Below the pieces are notes generated by a model. The model was not told the DNA's origin. It saw only the letters and a program-made list of their open reading frames with translations, and did not search any database. From the NCBI GenBank assembly GCA_963739545.1, contig CAVUAT010000014.1, positions 1,488,001 through 1,552,000 on the forward strand: 64,000 bases of DNA, read 5' to 3'. Positions within the stretch are counted from its first letter, which is position 1; each line of letters starts with the position of its first letter. Source of the stretch: CAVUAT01 sp963739545 (GTDB lineage Bacteria; Actinomycetota; Thermoleophilia; Solirubrobacterales; 70-9). A program made the translations under genes and the position numbers. Below, in pieces: positions 1-7,331 of the stretch.

Positions 1-687
1 AGCACACAGGAGCACTCAGTAGCACCCGTCCGGGCACTCCCCGACGGAGCACGCAGCGCGCATACAGGCGCAGGGCCGGATGACGAGTTCCTCGTCGCCC
101 TCGCCAAGAACGGAAGGCCCGACGCGTACGACCAGCTCGTGCGACGTTACCGCCGCTTCGTCCGCGTCAAGTCCTCGTCCTACTTCCTGCTCGGCGGCGA
201 CGCCGATGACCTGATGCAGGAGGGGATGCTCGGGCTGTTCAAGGCGATCCGCGATTACAAGCCCGAGCGGGAGTCGAGCTTCCGCGGGTTCGCGGAGCTC
301 TGCATCACGCGGCAGATCATCACCGCCGTCAAGACCGCCACGCGCAACAAGCACACGCCCCTCAACCAGTACGTCTCGTTCAGCCAGACTCCGGCCGCTG
401 CCGGCCCCGACTCCGACACCACCCTGGAGGAGGTCCTGCCCGGCCCGTCCGTGCGCGACCCCTCCAACCAGGTGATCGCCGCCGAGGAGCTCGAGAGCCT
501 GGTCTCATGCCTGACCAGCGTCCTCTCCGAGCTCGAGAGCCAAGTCTTGGCCCTCTACCTCGACGGCCACTCCTACGAGGTCATCGGCGAGCGGCTCGAC
601 TGCGACACCAAGACGGTCGACAACGCCCTCCAGCGCGTCAAGCGCAAGGTCGGCATCCACCTCGCCTCGCGCGCGGTGAAGATCTAG
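1..687 (+). CDS. sigH: SigH-type RNA polymerase sigma factor (5' truncated by window edge)
   Basis: The frame is open to base 1 with no usable start codon before the conserved region, so the gene begins outside the window; 228 codons are visible. It is a sigma-70 family protein. Region 2 carries the motif RSYFLLGG-like/DADDLMQEGMLGLFKAIRD and ITRQIITAVKTATR, followed by region 4 with a helix-turn-helix near the C-terminus (SYEVIGERLDCDTKTVDNAL). These blocks match the SigH/Spo0H group described in Bacillus rather than housekeeping or ECF sigma factors. No anti-sigma gene follows. A strong hairpin lies 35 bases after the stop. The identity to family is clear; what it controls here cannot be read from the sequence. 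Confidence 0.9.
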   Translation, partial: STQEHSVAPVRALPDGARSAHTGAGPDDEFLVALAKNGRPDAYDQLVRRYRRFVRVKSSSYFLLGGDADDLMQEGMLGLFKAIRDYKPERESSFRGFAELCITRQIITAVKTATRNKHTPLNQYVSFSQTPAAAGPDSDTTLEEVLPGPSVRDPSNQVIAAEELESLVSCLTSVLSELESQVLALYLDGHSYEVIGERLDCDTKTVDNALQRVKRKVGIHLASRAVKI

Positions 688-722
688 CAGCCAGCCTTTC
701 TCATCGAGGTCGGTAAGGCAAC

Positions 723-750
723 GCGGCCGCCCGGGCAACCGGGCGGCCGC
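723..750. terminator. Perfect 12-bp hairpin, probable terminator after sigH
   Basis: The arms GCGGCCGCCCGG and CCGGGCGGCCGC are perfect complements around a GCAA tetraloop. There is no T-tract, as is usual in very GC-rich actinobacteria. It sits between the sigma gene and a convergent small gene, so it could stop transcription from either side. Confidence 0.7.
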
Positions 751-863
751 GGTCGTTCAGGCGACGAGGGCCAGCTGCGGTGGGAGAGGGCGCGACCGAG
801 GAAGTGGCATGGCCCATCGAGCAATCATGCCCACCGGCCACCGCGGGCTTTTCAAATGAAGCT

Positions 864-1175
864 CTAGCGGCGGCGAACGCTGCGGGCCTGGCGGCCGAGC
901 CTGGAAGACGCGACGGTCTTGGCGAGCTCTCGCGGCTCGACCTTCGCGATCAGCGCTGAGAGCTCTTTGCGCTCGCGGTCGCTGAGGTTCGTGGGGAGGC
1001 CCTTGGAGCTGCGGACGATCTCGACGAGGCGCTTGCGCTCCTTCTCGGTGAGGCGGTCCGTGAGGTGGTTCCGCACCGCGACGAGGCCCTCGGCGATGGC
1101 GAGGAGCCATGCCCCGCGCGCGAGCCAGGTGCCGCGGGAGGCGGTCGATCCGAGTCTCTGGGGGATGGAAGGCAC
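864..1175 (-). CDS. Hypothetical basic protein, 103 aa
   Basis: GTG start. The protein is rich in Arg, Lys and Leu, with a hydrophobic stretch at about residues 19-35 (ARGAWLLAIAEGLVAVRNHL) followed by a charged helical part (TEKERKRLVEIVRSSKGLP, DRERKELSALIAKVEPREL) and a basic tail. Third-position GC fits its neighbours, so it looks coding. It points away from the tRNA and towards the sigma factor gene, from which a 176-base gap with a hairpin separates it. I do not recognise a named family. The charged helices could bind nucleic acid or a partner protein, but that is only a guess from composition. Confidence 0.6.
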   Translation of the reverse strand: MPSIPQRLGSTASRGTWLARGAWLLAIAEGLVAVRNHLTDRLTEKERKRLVEIVRSSKGLPTNLSDRERKELSALIAKVEPRELAKTVASSRLGRQARSVRRR

Positions 1176-1227
1176 GGGCCCAGTCTAGAAGCGATCTCCG
1201 CACCACGCGGCCGTAAGCTTTCCCCGC

Positions 1228-1300
1228 GCCCGGGTAGCTCAATTGGTGGAGCGCGAAATTTGTAATTTCGAGGATGCGGGTTCGAGTCCCGCCCCGGGCT
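1228..1300 (+). tRNA. tRNA-Thr (anticodon TGT)
   Basis: The full cloverleaf folds by hand. The acceptor is GCCCGGG with CCCGGGC, the D arm GCTC/GAGC, the anticodon stem CGAAA/TTTCG with loop TTTGTAA (anticodon TGT at 1261-1263, reading ACA), and the T arm GCGGG/CCCGC with loop TTCGAGT. The 3' CCA is not encoded. The next gene starts 4 bases after the tRNA, so the two may share a transcript. Confidence 0.95.
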
Positions 1301-1304
1301 CTTG

Positions 1305-2306
1305 ATGGAGATTCGCTGGCGAGATGCCAAGCAGGGACGGAGCGTGTTCATGCGGCCTGGGCTGGCGGCGGATGCTGCCGCGGCTCTAGCGGGCGAGGGG
1401 TGGAAGGAGTTCGACCTGTTGAGCACAGCGCGGGCGCTGCCCGAGTCGCCCGGGCTGCCCGACGCTGCCGTTCGGACCCACATCGTTCCCTCGGGCCAGG
1501 TGCCCGACGTCGCGGCGGCGATCCTCGAGGACGTCGGGTCGGACCGCCTCGTCGCACTCGGCGGCGGCCGCGTGGTAGACGCGGCGAAGGCGATCGCCGC
1601 GGCGCGGGGCGGGGAGGTGGCGGCGATCCCCTCGACGCTCTCGGGCGCCGAGATGACCGCGATCCACCGGATGCCGGCGGGCCGCGAGGGCCTGACCGGC
1701 GTGCGCCCCTCGTTGGTCCTGGCCGACGCCGAGCTGATGACGAGCCTGCCCGAGCCCGAGCTGCGCGCAACCGCGATGAACGCACTGGCCCATGCGGCCG
1801 ACTCCCTTTACACGCCGCTCGCCGACGGGCTCTCGCGCAAGGCGGCACTACGAGCGGCGAAGCTAATCGCCGACTCGCTCGACACCCCGCGCGACGAGCG
1901 CGACCGCAGCGAGCTGGCCCTTGGCGCGCTGCTCGCGGGCCAGGCGATCGACGCGGCCGGGCTCTCGATGCACCACGTGCTGAGCCAGACGACGGTCCGG
2001 GTCTGCGAGACGCCGCACGCCGAGACGAACGCGGCGATCCTTCCGGTCGTGATGGAGGAGATGCTCGGGCGCGCACCCGATCAGGTCGAGGCCCTTGCGG
2101 AGGCGCTCGGAGCCGAGCCGCTGGGCATCCGCGAGCGGATCGAGCTGCTCGGCGGAGGACGCCGCGGGCTCGCCGACCTCGGCGCGGGTCGGGACTGCCT
2201 CGACCCCGTCCTCGACGCCGCGATGAACCGCCCGGAGCTCACCCACATGACGCCGGGAGAAGTCACCCGCGATGACCTGGCGCGCGTGCTCGACCGGGCG
2301 TGGTAA
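1305..2306 (+). CDS. Iron-containing alcohol dehydrogenase / maleylacetate reductase-like enzyme
   Basis: The 333-aa protein belongs to the group III (iron-dependent) alcohol dehydrogenase fold. It has a nucleotide-binding GGGRVVDAAKAIA segment (about residues 85-97), PSTLSGAEMT, and metal-binding histidines in NALAHAADSLYTP, HHVLSQ and PHAETNAAILP. The pattern and length are closest to maleylacetate reductases, which reduce maleylacetate to 3-oxoadipate with NAD(P)H in aromatic degradation, but no other aromatic-catabolism gene is nearby, so the substrate is open. ATG 1305 lies only 4 bases after the tRNA. GTG 1344 or ATG 1350, which follow AGGGACGG, are possible alternative starts that would shorten the N-terminus by 13-15 residues. 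Confidence 0.8.
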   Translation: MEIRWRDAKQGRSVFMRPGLAADAAAALAGEGWKEFDLLSTARALPESPGLPDAAVRTHIVPSGQVPDVAAAILEDVGSDRLVALGGGRVVDAAKAIAAARGGEVAAIPSTLSGAEMTAIHRMPAGREGLTGVRPSLVLADAELMTSLPEPELRATAMNALAHAADSLYTPLADGLSRKAALRAAKLIADSLDTPRDERDRSELALGALLAGQAIDAAGLSMHHVLSQTTVRVCETPHAETNAAILPVVMEEMLGRAPDQVEALAEALGAEPLGIRERIELLGGGRRGLADLGAGRDCLDPVLDAAMNRPELTHMTPGEVTRDDLARVLDRAW

Positions 2307-2365
2307 GCGCATGAGCGGAGCGCGCCTGTAACGACGCACGCCGCTGCGTGTTGTCACCTCTGCCG

Positions 2366-4033
2366 ATGGACCCCGAACGCCTGCTCAGCTACCACCGCTT
2401 CACCCGAGAGCATGGGGTGAACCGCGGCATCTACCTGCTCGCACGCTGCTTCCTGCAGCCGTTCTTCCTCATCTACTTCCGTCTCACGAGGATCGGCCGC
2501 GAGCACGCCAAGGTCCGCGGCCCGCTGATCGTCGCCGCCAACCACCGCAGCTTTCTCGACCCGTTCGTGATCGGCGCGATGCTCCCGTGGTCCAGGCCCC
2601 TGCACTACGTGGCGAAGATGGAGCTCTTCGAGAAGCCCTGGCAGGGCTGGATCCTGAACCGGCTCGGCGCCTACCCGGTGCGCCGGGGCCAGTCCGACCC
2701 CGAGGTGCTGATCACGTCGCGCGGCGTTCTCGATCGCGGCGGCGCAATCTGCATCTTTCCCGAGGGCACACGCATCCGCACCGGCTCGCTCGGGCGCCCC
2801 AAGCGAGGCTTCGGGCGGATGGCGCTCGAGAGCGGCGCGGCGGTGCTTCCAGTCGCGGTGCAAGGCACCGAGCATGTTCGCAACGGGATCCGCATCCGCC
2901 CGCGCAAGGTAAAGATCAGGGCCGGGCGCGCGCTCACCTTCCCCCGGACCGACGACCCCTCGCCGCAGCTCGCCAATTCGGTCGGCGCCCGGATCTGGCC
3001 GGTGATCGAGTTGCAATGGGAATGGCTCGGCGGCCTGCCGCCGCTGCGCAAGGCGGCCGTGATCGGTGCCGGCAGCTGGGGGTCGGCCGTCGCCGTGCTG
3101 CTCGCTCGCGGCGGGCTCGAGGTCCAGCTCGGCTGCCGCACCTCTGATCAGGCCGAGGAGATGAACCGCAATCGCTCCAACGAGCGCTACCTGCCCGGAG
3201 TCCACCTGCCCGACGGCCTCACCGTCAAGCGCGCCTCCGAGATCGAGCTTGCGGGCATGGACCTCGTCTGCCTCGCCGTCCCCTCGAAGGGGCTGCCCGC
3301 AGCCGTCGGCTCGATCGGCGACCGCGTCGGCGAGCGCACTTCGGTGCTGATGCTCAGCAAGGGCCTGGTCGCGCCGATGGGGGCTCTGCCCTCGGAGTAC
3401 GTCCGCGAGCGCGTGCGGGCGCGCGCGATCGCCTGCCTCGGCGGGCCGGCCCACGCGAAGGAGTCGGTCTCGGGGACCGCGGCGCTCGTCCTCGGCAGCG
3501 ACGACCTCGACCTCCGCGCACAGCTCGGCGAGGTCTTCGACGAAGCCGGCCTGGTGTGCGAGCGCACCACCGACGTGGTCGGCGTTGAGATGGCCGGGGT
3601 GGCCAAGAACGCCGCCGCGCTCGCCGCGGCCGCGGCCGAGCCCCACGGCATGAACGCCGCCGGCATCGCGACCGCCGAGGTGTGGCGCGAGTGCCTCGAC
3701 TACGCGGAGCTGCGCGGCGGTCGCCACGAGACGTTCTCTGGGCTCGCCGGCATCGGCGACCTGACGGCGACGATCCTCGCTCCGGGCAGCCGCAACCGTC
3801 GCGCCGGAGAGCTGCTCGGCAAGGGGATGCCCGCCGGCCGCATCCCCGGCAAGATCGGCCAGGCGTCCGAGGGGCTCGATTCGCTGCCCCTGATCGCCGA
3901 GACGGTGAGCAAGGCGGGCGTCGACGCGCCCGGGCTCGACGGGCTGGCTCGCCTGATCGCCGAAGAGATCTCGCCGGCAGAGTGGGTCGCCGGCCTGCGG
4001 CGGGCGGAGCGGGCCAGGAAGGTGGCCGCGTGA
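2366..4033 (+). CDS. Fused 1-acylglycerol-3-phosphate acyltransferase and glycerol-3-phosphate dehydrogenase (PlsC-GpsA)
   Basis: The 555-aa protein has two complete enzymes in one frame. Residues 1-225 are a PlsC-type acyltransferase with the catalytic NHRSFLD (HX4D) and FPEGTR boxes, which acylates lysophosphatidate at the membrane. From about residue 230 it is GpsA, the NAD(P)H-dependent glycerol-3-phosphate dehydrogenase, with VIGAGSWGSA dinucleotide binding, the GVAKN lysine and GLAGIGDLTAT. The fusion joins the enzyme that makes glycerol 3-phosphate with one that builds phosphatidate. ATG 2366 is chosen because the family begins there; GTG 2348 in the same frame would add six residues. 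There is no ribosome binding site at either. Both halves look intact. Confidence 0.93.
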   Translation: MDPERLLSYHRFTREHGVNRGIYLLARCFLQPFFLIYFRLTRIGREHAKVRGPLIVAANHRSFLDPFVIGAMLPWSRPLHYVAKMELFEKPWQGWILNRLGAYPVRRGQSDPEVLITSRGVLDRGGAICIFPEGTRIRTGSLGRPKRGFGRMALESGAAVLPVAVQGTEHVRNGIRIRPRKVKIRAGRALTFPRTDDPSPQLANSVGARIWPVIELQWEWLGGLPPLRKAAVIGAGSWGSAVAVLLARGGLEVQLGCRTSDQAEEMNRNRSNERYLPGVHLPDGLTVKRASEIELAGMDLVCLAVPSKGLPAAVGSIGDRVGERTSVLMLSKGLVAPMGALPSEYVRERVRARAIACLGGPAHAKESVSGTAALVLGSDDLDLRAQLGEVFDEAGLVCERTTDVVGVEMAGVAKNAAALAAAAAEPHGMNAAGIATAEVWRECLDYAELRGGRHETFSGLAGIGDLTATILAPGSRNRRAGELLGKGMPAGRIPGKIGQASEGLDSLPLIAETVSKAGVDAPGLDGLARLIAEEISPAEWVAGLRRAERARKVAA

Positions 4034-4045
4034 GCCCGCGTGCCC

Positions 4046-4061
4046 CCTCCGGCAACGGAGG
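4046..4061. terminator. Small hairpin with GCAA loop after plsC-gpsA
   Basis: CCTCCG and CGGAGG pair perfectly around GCAA, 13 bases after the stop codon. The stem is short and there is no T-tract. The tetraloop matches that of the hairpin at 723-750. Confidence 0.4.
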
Positions 4062-4157
4062 CCCGACTCTGGCGAGCGAGGGGCAAGCATGGCGAGGACG
4101 AAGCCAGGCGGCGACCCACGGCCCCCAGATCGGGCTCTCCACTGGTGGACGGGGCAC

Positions 4158-4163
4158 TACGCT
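4158..4163 (+). promoter_or_regulatory. -10 box TACGCT for leaderless ECF sigma gene
   Basis: TACGCT ends 6 bases before GTG 4170 and there is no ribosome binding site, so transcription probably starts at or next to the start codon. Confidence 0.45.
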
Positions 4164-4169
4164 TGCCGC

Positions 4170-4733
4170 GTGGCCGACCCCGCGCCCACACCCGCCGCGA
4201 ACCCTGAGGGCAAGGCGAAGGCCGAGCTGGACCGCGACTTCGAGCAGCTCTATCGCGACCACCTGCGCGACGTCTACTCCTACTCCTACTACCGCGTCGG
4301 CAACCACCACGACGCCGAGGACCTCACCGAGCAGGCATTCCTCCAGGCGTACCGGCACTTCGAGCGCGCCCAGCGCGAGTCCGACGGGCGCCCGCTGCGC
4401 CCTTGGCTCATCCGCATCGCGCACAACCTCGCCTCCAACTATCACCGCGACCGCGCTCGGCGCCCGCAGTCGGCGCTCGACAACGCCGATCCGATTGCGA
4501 CGATGCACGACACCGAGCAGATCGTCGAAGGGCGGGCCGAGCTGCGGTCGGTCATGGACAACCTGCAAAAGCTTCCGGGCGACCGCAAAGAGGCACTGAT
4601 CATGCGCTTCGCACTCGGCATGGACAACCGCGAGATCGCCCGCGCGCTGGGCCGCACCGACGGCGCGACCAAGGTCCTGATCCACAGGGCGATCAAGCAG
4701 CTCGAACAGGAGATGACGCCCGATGAGCAGTGA
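4170..4733 (+). CDS. ECF-type RNA polymerase sigma factor
   Basis: The 187-aa sigma-70 factor has only regions 2 and 4. Region 2 shows FEQLYRDHLRDVYSYSYYRVGNHHDAEDLTEQAFLQAYRHF and RPWLIRIAHNLASNYHRDR; region 4 shows LPGDRKEALIMRFALGMDNREIARALGRTDGATKVLIHRAIKQL. GTG 4170 is preferred over the upstream ATG 4089 because it directly precedes conserved sequence and follows a -10 box. It overlaps the next gene by 11 bases, so a partner role for that product, most likely as its regulator, is expected. Confidence 0.9.
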   Translation: MADPAPTPAANPEGKAKAELDRDFEQLYRDHLRDVYSYSYYRVGNHHDAEDLTEQAFLQAYRHFERAQRESDGRPLRPWLIRIAHNLASNYHRDRARRPQSALDNADPIATMHDTEQIVEGRAELRSVMDNLQKLPGDRKEALIMRFALGMDNREIARALGRTDGATKVLIHRAIKQLEQEMTPDEQ

Positions 4734-5061
4734 GATGAGAGAGCCGCACACGGACGTCGAGGCACTCCTCAAGTCAGCGCTACGCCCGATCGAGCCGCCC
4801 GAAAGCCTTCCCAACCGCGTCGAGGACACCCTCACCGCCGTCACCGAGGCCGCCGCGTCGGAGCTCTCGTCGTGGGCCGAGGAGCTGTCGGACTCCGAGC
4901 TTGCCGCGCTTCGCGATCCTCGCAACTGGCTGCGGCCCGCCGCCGCGGGCATCGCCGGCGGGATCGCCGGCGGCGCCCTGGTGCTGATCGAGGTGCGGCG
5001 GAGGCGCCGCCCGAGCGGCGCCTCCGCGGTCGTCGATCAGCTGCGCAACCGCCTGCCCTAG
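4723..5061 (+). CDS. Small single-pass membrane protein coupled to ECF sigma factor (candidate anti-sigma factor)
   Basis: The 112-aa protein starts inside the sigma gene (ATG 4723, 11-base overlap). Residues 1-65 are acidic and helical (DVEALLKSALRPIEPPESLPNRV, AEELSDSELAALRDPRNWL). They are followed by a Gly/Ala membrane segment (AAAGIAGGIAGGALVLIEV, about 71-89) and a basic RRRRRP stop-transfer tail. It has no HxxxCxxC zinc motif, so it is not a standard ZAS-type anti-sigma factor. The LPNRVEDTL-like stretch resembles the N-terminal part of other sigma partners, but the assignment rests mainly on gene coupling and topology. Confidence 0.7.
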   Translation: MSSEMREPHTDVEALLKSALRPIEPPESLPNRVEDTLTAVTEAAASELSSWAEELSDSELAALRDPRNWLRPAAAGIAGGIAGGALVLIEVRRRRRPSGASAVVDQLRNRLP

Positions 5062-5105
5062 CCCTAAACACTCGCAGCAGTTGATCCGTTCCTGCAGGCA
5101 GGACG

Positions 5106-5111
5106 TAGCCT
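5106..5111 (+). promoter_or_regulatory. -10 box TAGCCT for second sigma/anti-sigma operon
   Basis: TAGCCT lies 15 bases before ATG 5127, leaving a leader of only about 5-9 nt. No Shine-Dalgarno sequence is visible. Confidence 0.4.
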
Positions 5112-5126
5112 TCAGCGTGGGCACAA

Positions 5127-5708
5127 ATGAGTAAGTCCGAACTCCAGATGCTGGCTGACGAAGACCTGATGCCGCTGCTCGCGGCGAAGGACGCGACCGC
5201 GTTCGAGGTCTTTTACGACCGCCACGGCGGCGCAGCCTTCTCCCTCGCCTACCGCATCGTCGGCGACCGCCAGGCGGCCGAGGACGTCACGCAGGAGGCG
5301 TTGCTCTCGATCTGGCGCAGCGGCGCCCGCTTCGACCGCGCCCGCGGCAGCGTTCGCGGCTGGACCCTCGGCATCGTGCGCAACCGAGCGATCGATCACC
5401 TGCGCCGCGACGCCGGCCGCGCGCCGAAGCTCGCGTTTGACGCGCAGGAGATGCTCGAGAGCCGCCCCTCCGACGACCTCACCGACGTCGAGGCGCTCCG
5501 CCGCGAGACCGCACGCGAGGTCGGGGTCGCGCTGAAGGACCTTCCCGATGAACAGTCGAGGGTCATCCAGCTCGCCTTCTTCGGCGGCTTCAGCCACTCT
5601 GAGATCGCCAAGATGCTGAACGAGCCGCTGGGGACCATCAAGGGCCGAATGCGCCTGGGCATGGAGAAGATCCGCGCATCGCTCGCCGAGGGGATACTGG
5701 AGACATGA
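5127..5708 (+). CDS. ECF sigma factor (SigK/SigL-like), paired with RskA-type anti-sigma factor
   Basis: The 193-aa protein has region 2 with FEVFYDRHGGAAFSLAYRIVGDRQAAEDVTQEALLSIWRSG and the GWTLGIVRNRAIDHLRRD block. Region 4 has LPDEQSRVIQLAFFGGFSHSEIAKMLNEPLGTIKGRMRLGMEKIR. This form matches the ECF group controlled by RskA-like membrane anti-sigma factors, and such a gene follows with a 4-base ATGA overlap. The two proteins therefore probably form a transmembrane switch in which proteolysis of the anti-sigma factor frees this sigma factor; the rhomboid gene close by is a suggestive but unproven link. Confidence 0.92.
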   Translation: MSKSELQMLADEDLMPLLAAKDATAFEVFYDRHGGAAFSLAYRIVGDRQAAEDVTQEALLSIWRSGARFDRARGSVRGWTLGIVRNRAIDHLRRDAGRAPKLAFDAQEMLESRPSDDLTDVEALRRETAREVGVALKDLPDEQSRVIQLAFFGGFSHSEIAKMLNEPLGTIKGRMRLGMEKIRASLAEGILET

Positions 5709-6391
5709 GCCATCCGAGTCGTGAGGACTTGGCCGCGTTCGCGATCGGCGGGCTCGACCCCGCCGAGGAGAAGGTCGTCCAGGAGCACACCGAGGGCTGC
5801 GAGGTCTGCGGCGCCGAGATGCTTCACCTCGCCCCGGCGGTCGGCGTCTTGGCCGAGTCCGTCGACCAGGTAGAGCCGCCGCCCGAGCTTCGCGAGCGCT
5901 TGCTCACGATCGTCCGCGACGAGGCCGTCTCCGGAGTGCCAGCGCCCACCAGGGCGAAGCGGGCGCGCTTCACCTTCGGCTCTCTGGTCATGCGTCCGGC
6001 CACCGGGCTCGCGGTCGCCGCGCTCCTGGCCGCGGGCGTCGGCGGGTACATGGCCGCCGACGGCGGCTCCGGCGGCGACACCCGCACCGTGCCGATCACC
6101 AACGCCGCCGGCAACGCCGGGGGAGAGCTCGTCATAGCCGACGGCAACGCGACCCTCGAGATGAACCGCATGCCCCAGCTCAGCCAGGGCGCCGTCTACC
6201 AGGTGTGGGTCGCCGACCCCTCCGGCGCGGTCACGCCCTCGGCCACCTTCCTGCCCCATCCCGACGGGACGGCGACGGCGGCGATCCCGGAGGCGACCGA
6301 CGAGGTCCGCCAGGTGATGGTCACGGCGGAGCCGGGACCGAACCGAACCGAACCGACGCCGCCGCCGATTCTCGACGTGAAGCTGGACTAG
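5705..6391 (+). CDS. rskA: Zinc-binding RskA-like anti-sigma factor
   Basis: The 228-aa protein has the N-terminal zinc anti-sigma motif HTEGCEVC (H-x3-C-x2-C, about residues 28-35), which binds the sigma factor in the cytoplasm. One membrane segment lies near residues 97-117 (GLAVAALLAAGVGGYMAA). The extracytoplasmic RskA C-terminal domain has the GAVYQVWVAD and LPHPDGTATAAI features of the family. It overlaps the upstream sigma gene as ATGA, so translation is coupled. The C-terminus is Pro/Thr-rich with a small repeat (NRTEPTPPP). The signal it senses is not evident. Confidence 0.9.
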   Translation: MSHPSREDLAAFAIGGLDPAEEKVVQEHTEGCEVCGAEMLHLAPAVGVLAESVDQVEPPPELRERLLTIVRDEAVSGVPAPTRAKRARFTFGSLVMRPATGLAVAALLAAGVGGYMAADGGSGGDTRTVPITNAAGNAGGELVIADGNATLEMNRMPQLSQGAVYQVWVADPSGAVTPSATFLPHPDGTATAAIPEATDEVRQVMVTAEPGPNRTEPTPPPILDVKLD

Positions 6392-6421
6392 CCGAGCTCC
6401 GAAGCGCGGTGATCCGGCCGC

Positions 6422-6427
6422 TAGCCT
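6422..6427 (+). promoter_or_regulatory. -10 box TAGCCT for leaderless rhomboid gene
   Basis: TAGCCT ends 7 bases before GTG 6435, and no ribosome binding site is seen. Confidence 0.5.
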
Positions 6428-6434
6428 CATCGCC

Positions 6435-7331
6435 GTGGCCGAGACCTGCTACCGGCACTCCAACCGCGAGACGGGCGTGTCCTGCTCAAACTGCGGGCGC
6501 CCGATTTGCCCCGAGTGCATGACCTCGACCCCGGTCGGGATGCGCTGCCCCGAGTGCGCGAGCCAGCGCACCAAGGTGCGCACAGCGGCCTCGGTCCGGG
6601 CCGGCGGCGACACCGAGCCCTTCGCGACCTACGCGCTGATCGCCGTCAACGCCGTCGCTTTCCTCGCCACGATCATGAGCGGCGCCGGTGGCGACAAGCT
6701 CCTCGTCGACGCGGGCCTCTGCGCAAACGCGATCTCGGGCGACGGTGGGGTGTGCGGGATCCAGAACACGATCATCATCTCGGCCGGGGGCGAGGTCTTC
6801 CGCATCCTCAGCAGCGGCTTCCTCCACGCGAGCCCTCTGCACCTGCTCTTCAACATGTTCGCGCTCTACGTGCTCGGCACCCTGCTGGAGCCGGCGATCG
6901 GGCACTGGCGCTTTCTCGGCATCTACTTCGCGGCCGTGCTCGCGGGCTCGTTCGGGGCTCTGCTGCTGTCGGGCCCGAACGAGATCACGATCGGGGCCAG
7001 CGGCGGAGTCTTCGGGCTGATGGGCGCCGCGTTCGTGATCGCGCGCAACCGGGGCGTCGACCAGATTGCATCCCAGATCGGAGTCTTCGTCGTCCTCAAC
7101 CTCGTGTTCACCTTCGCGATCCCGGGCATCTCGATCGGCGGGCACATCGGCGGTCTGATCGGCGGCACGCTTGCCGCGCTGCTTGTGATCTTCGCCGAGC
7201 GCCGGGCGACCGGCACCGCAGGCCGGGTGATCGAGGTCGCGGGAATCGCGCTGATCGTCGTCGCCTCGGTTGTCGGTGCGCTGCTCGCTGCGGCTGCCGG
7301 CGCGGAGCCCCTCCGCACCGTGCCGCTCTAG
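6435..7331 (+). CDS. Rhomboid-family intramembrane serine protease with N-terminal zinc finger
   Basis: The 298-aa protein opens with a Cys/His-rich B-box-like finger (CYRHSN, CSNCGRPICPECM, CPECA; residues 4-40). About six membrane helices follow with the rhomboid signatures: HLLFNMFALYVLG, the catalytic GASGGVFG serine (about residue 187) and the histidine in GGHIGGLIGG (about 237). Rhomboids cleave membrane proteins inside the bilayer. The finger-rhomboid arrangement is known in actinobacteria and may recruit substrate or a partner. It follows the sigma/anti-sigma pair by 43 bases but has its own promoter. Its TAG shares CTAG with the converging gene. Confidence 0.93.
   Translation: MAETCYRHSNRETGVSCSNCGRPICPECMTSTPVGMRCPECASQRTKVRTAASVRAGGDTEPFATYALIAVNAVAFLATIMSGAGGDKLLVDAGLCANAISGDGGVCGIQNTIIISAGGEVFRILSSGFLHASPLHLLFNMFALYVLGTLLEPAIGHWRFLGIYFAAVLAGSFGALLLSGPNEITIGASGGVFGLMGAAFVIARNRGVDQIASQIGVFVVLNLVFTFAIPGISIGGHIGGLIGGTLAALLVIFAERRATGTAGRVIEVAGIALIVVASVVGALLAAAAGAEPLRTVPL

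Noticed and set aside
2354..4090. 578-codon frame antisense to plsC-gpsA
   Set aside because: His/Arg/Ala-rich shadow; the sense strand is fully explained.
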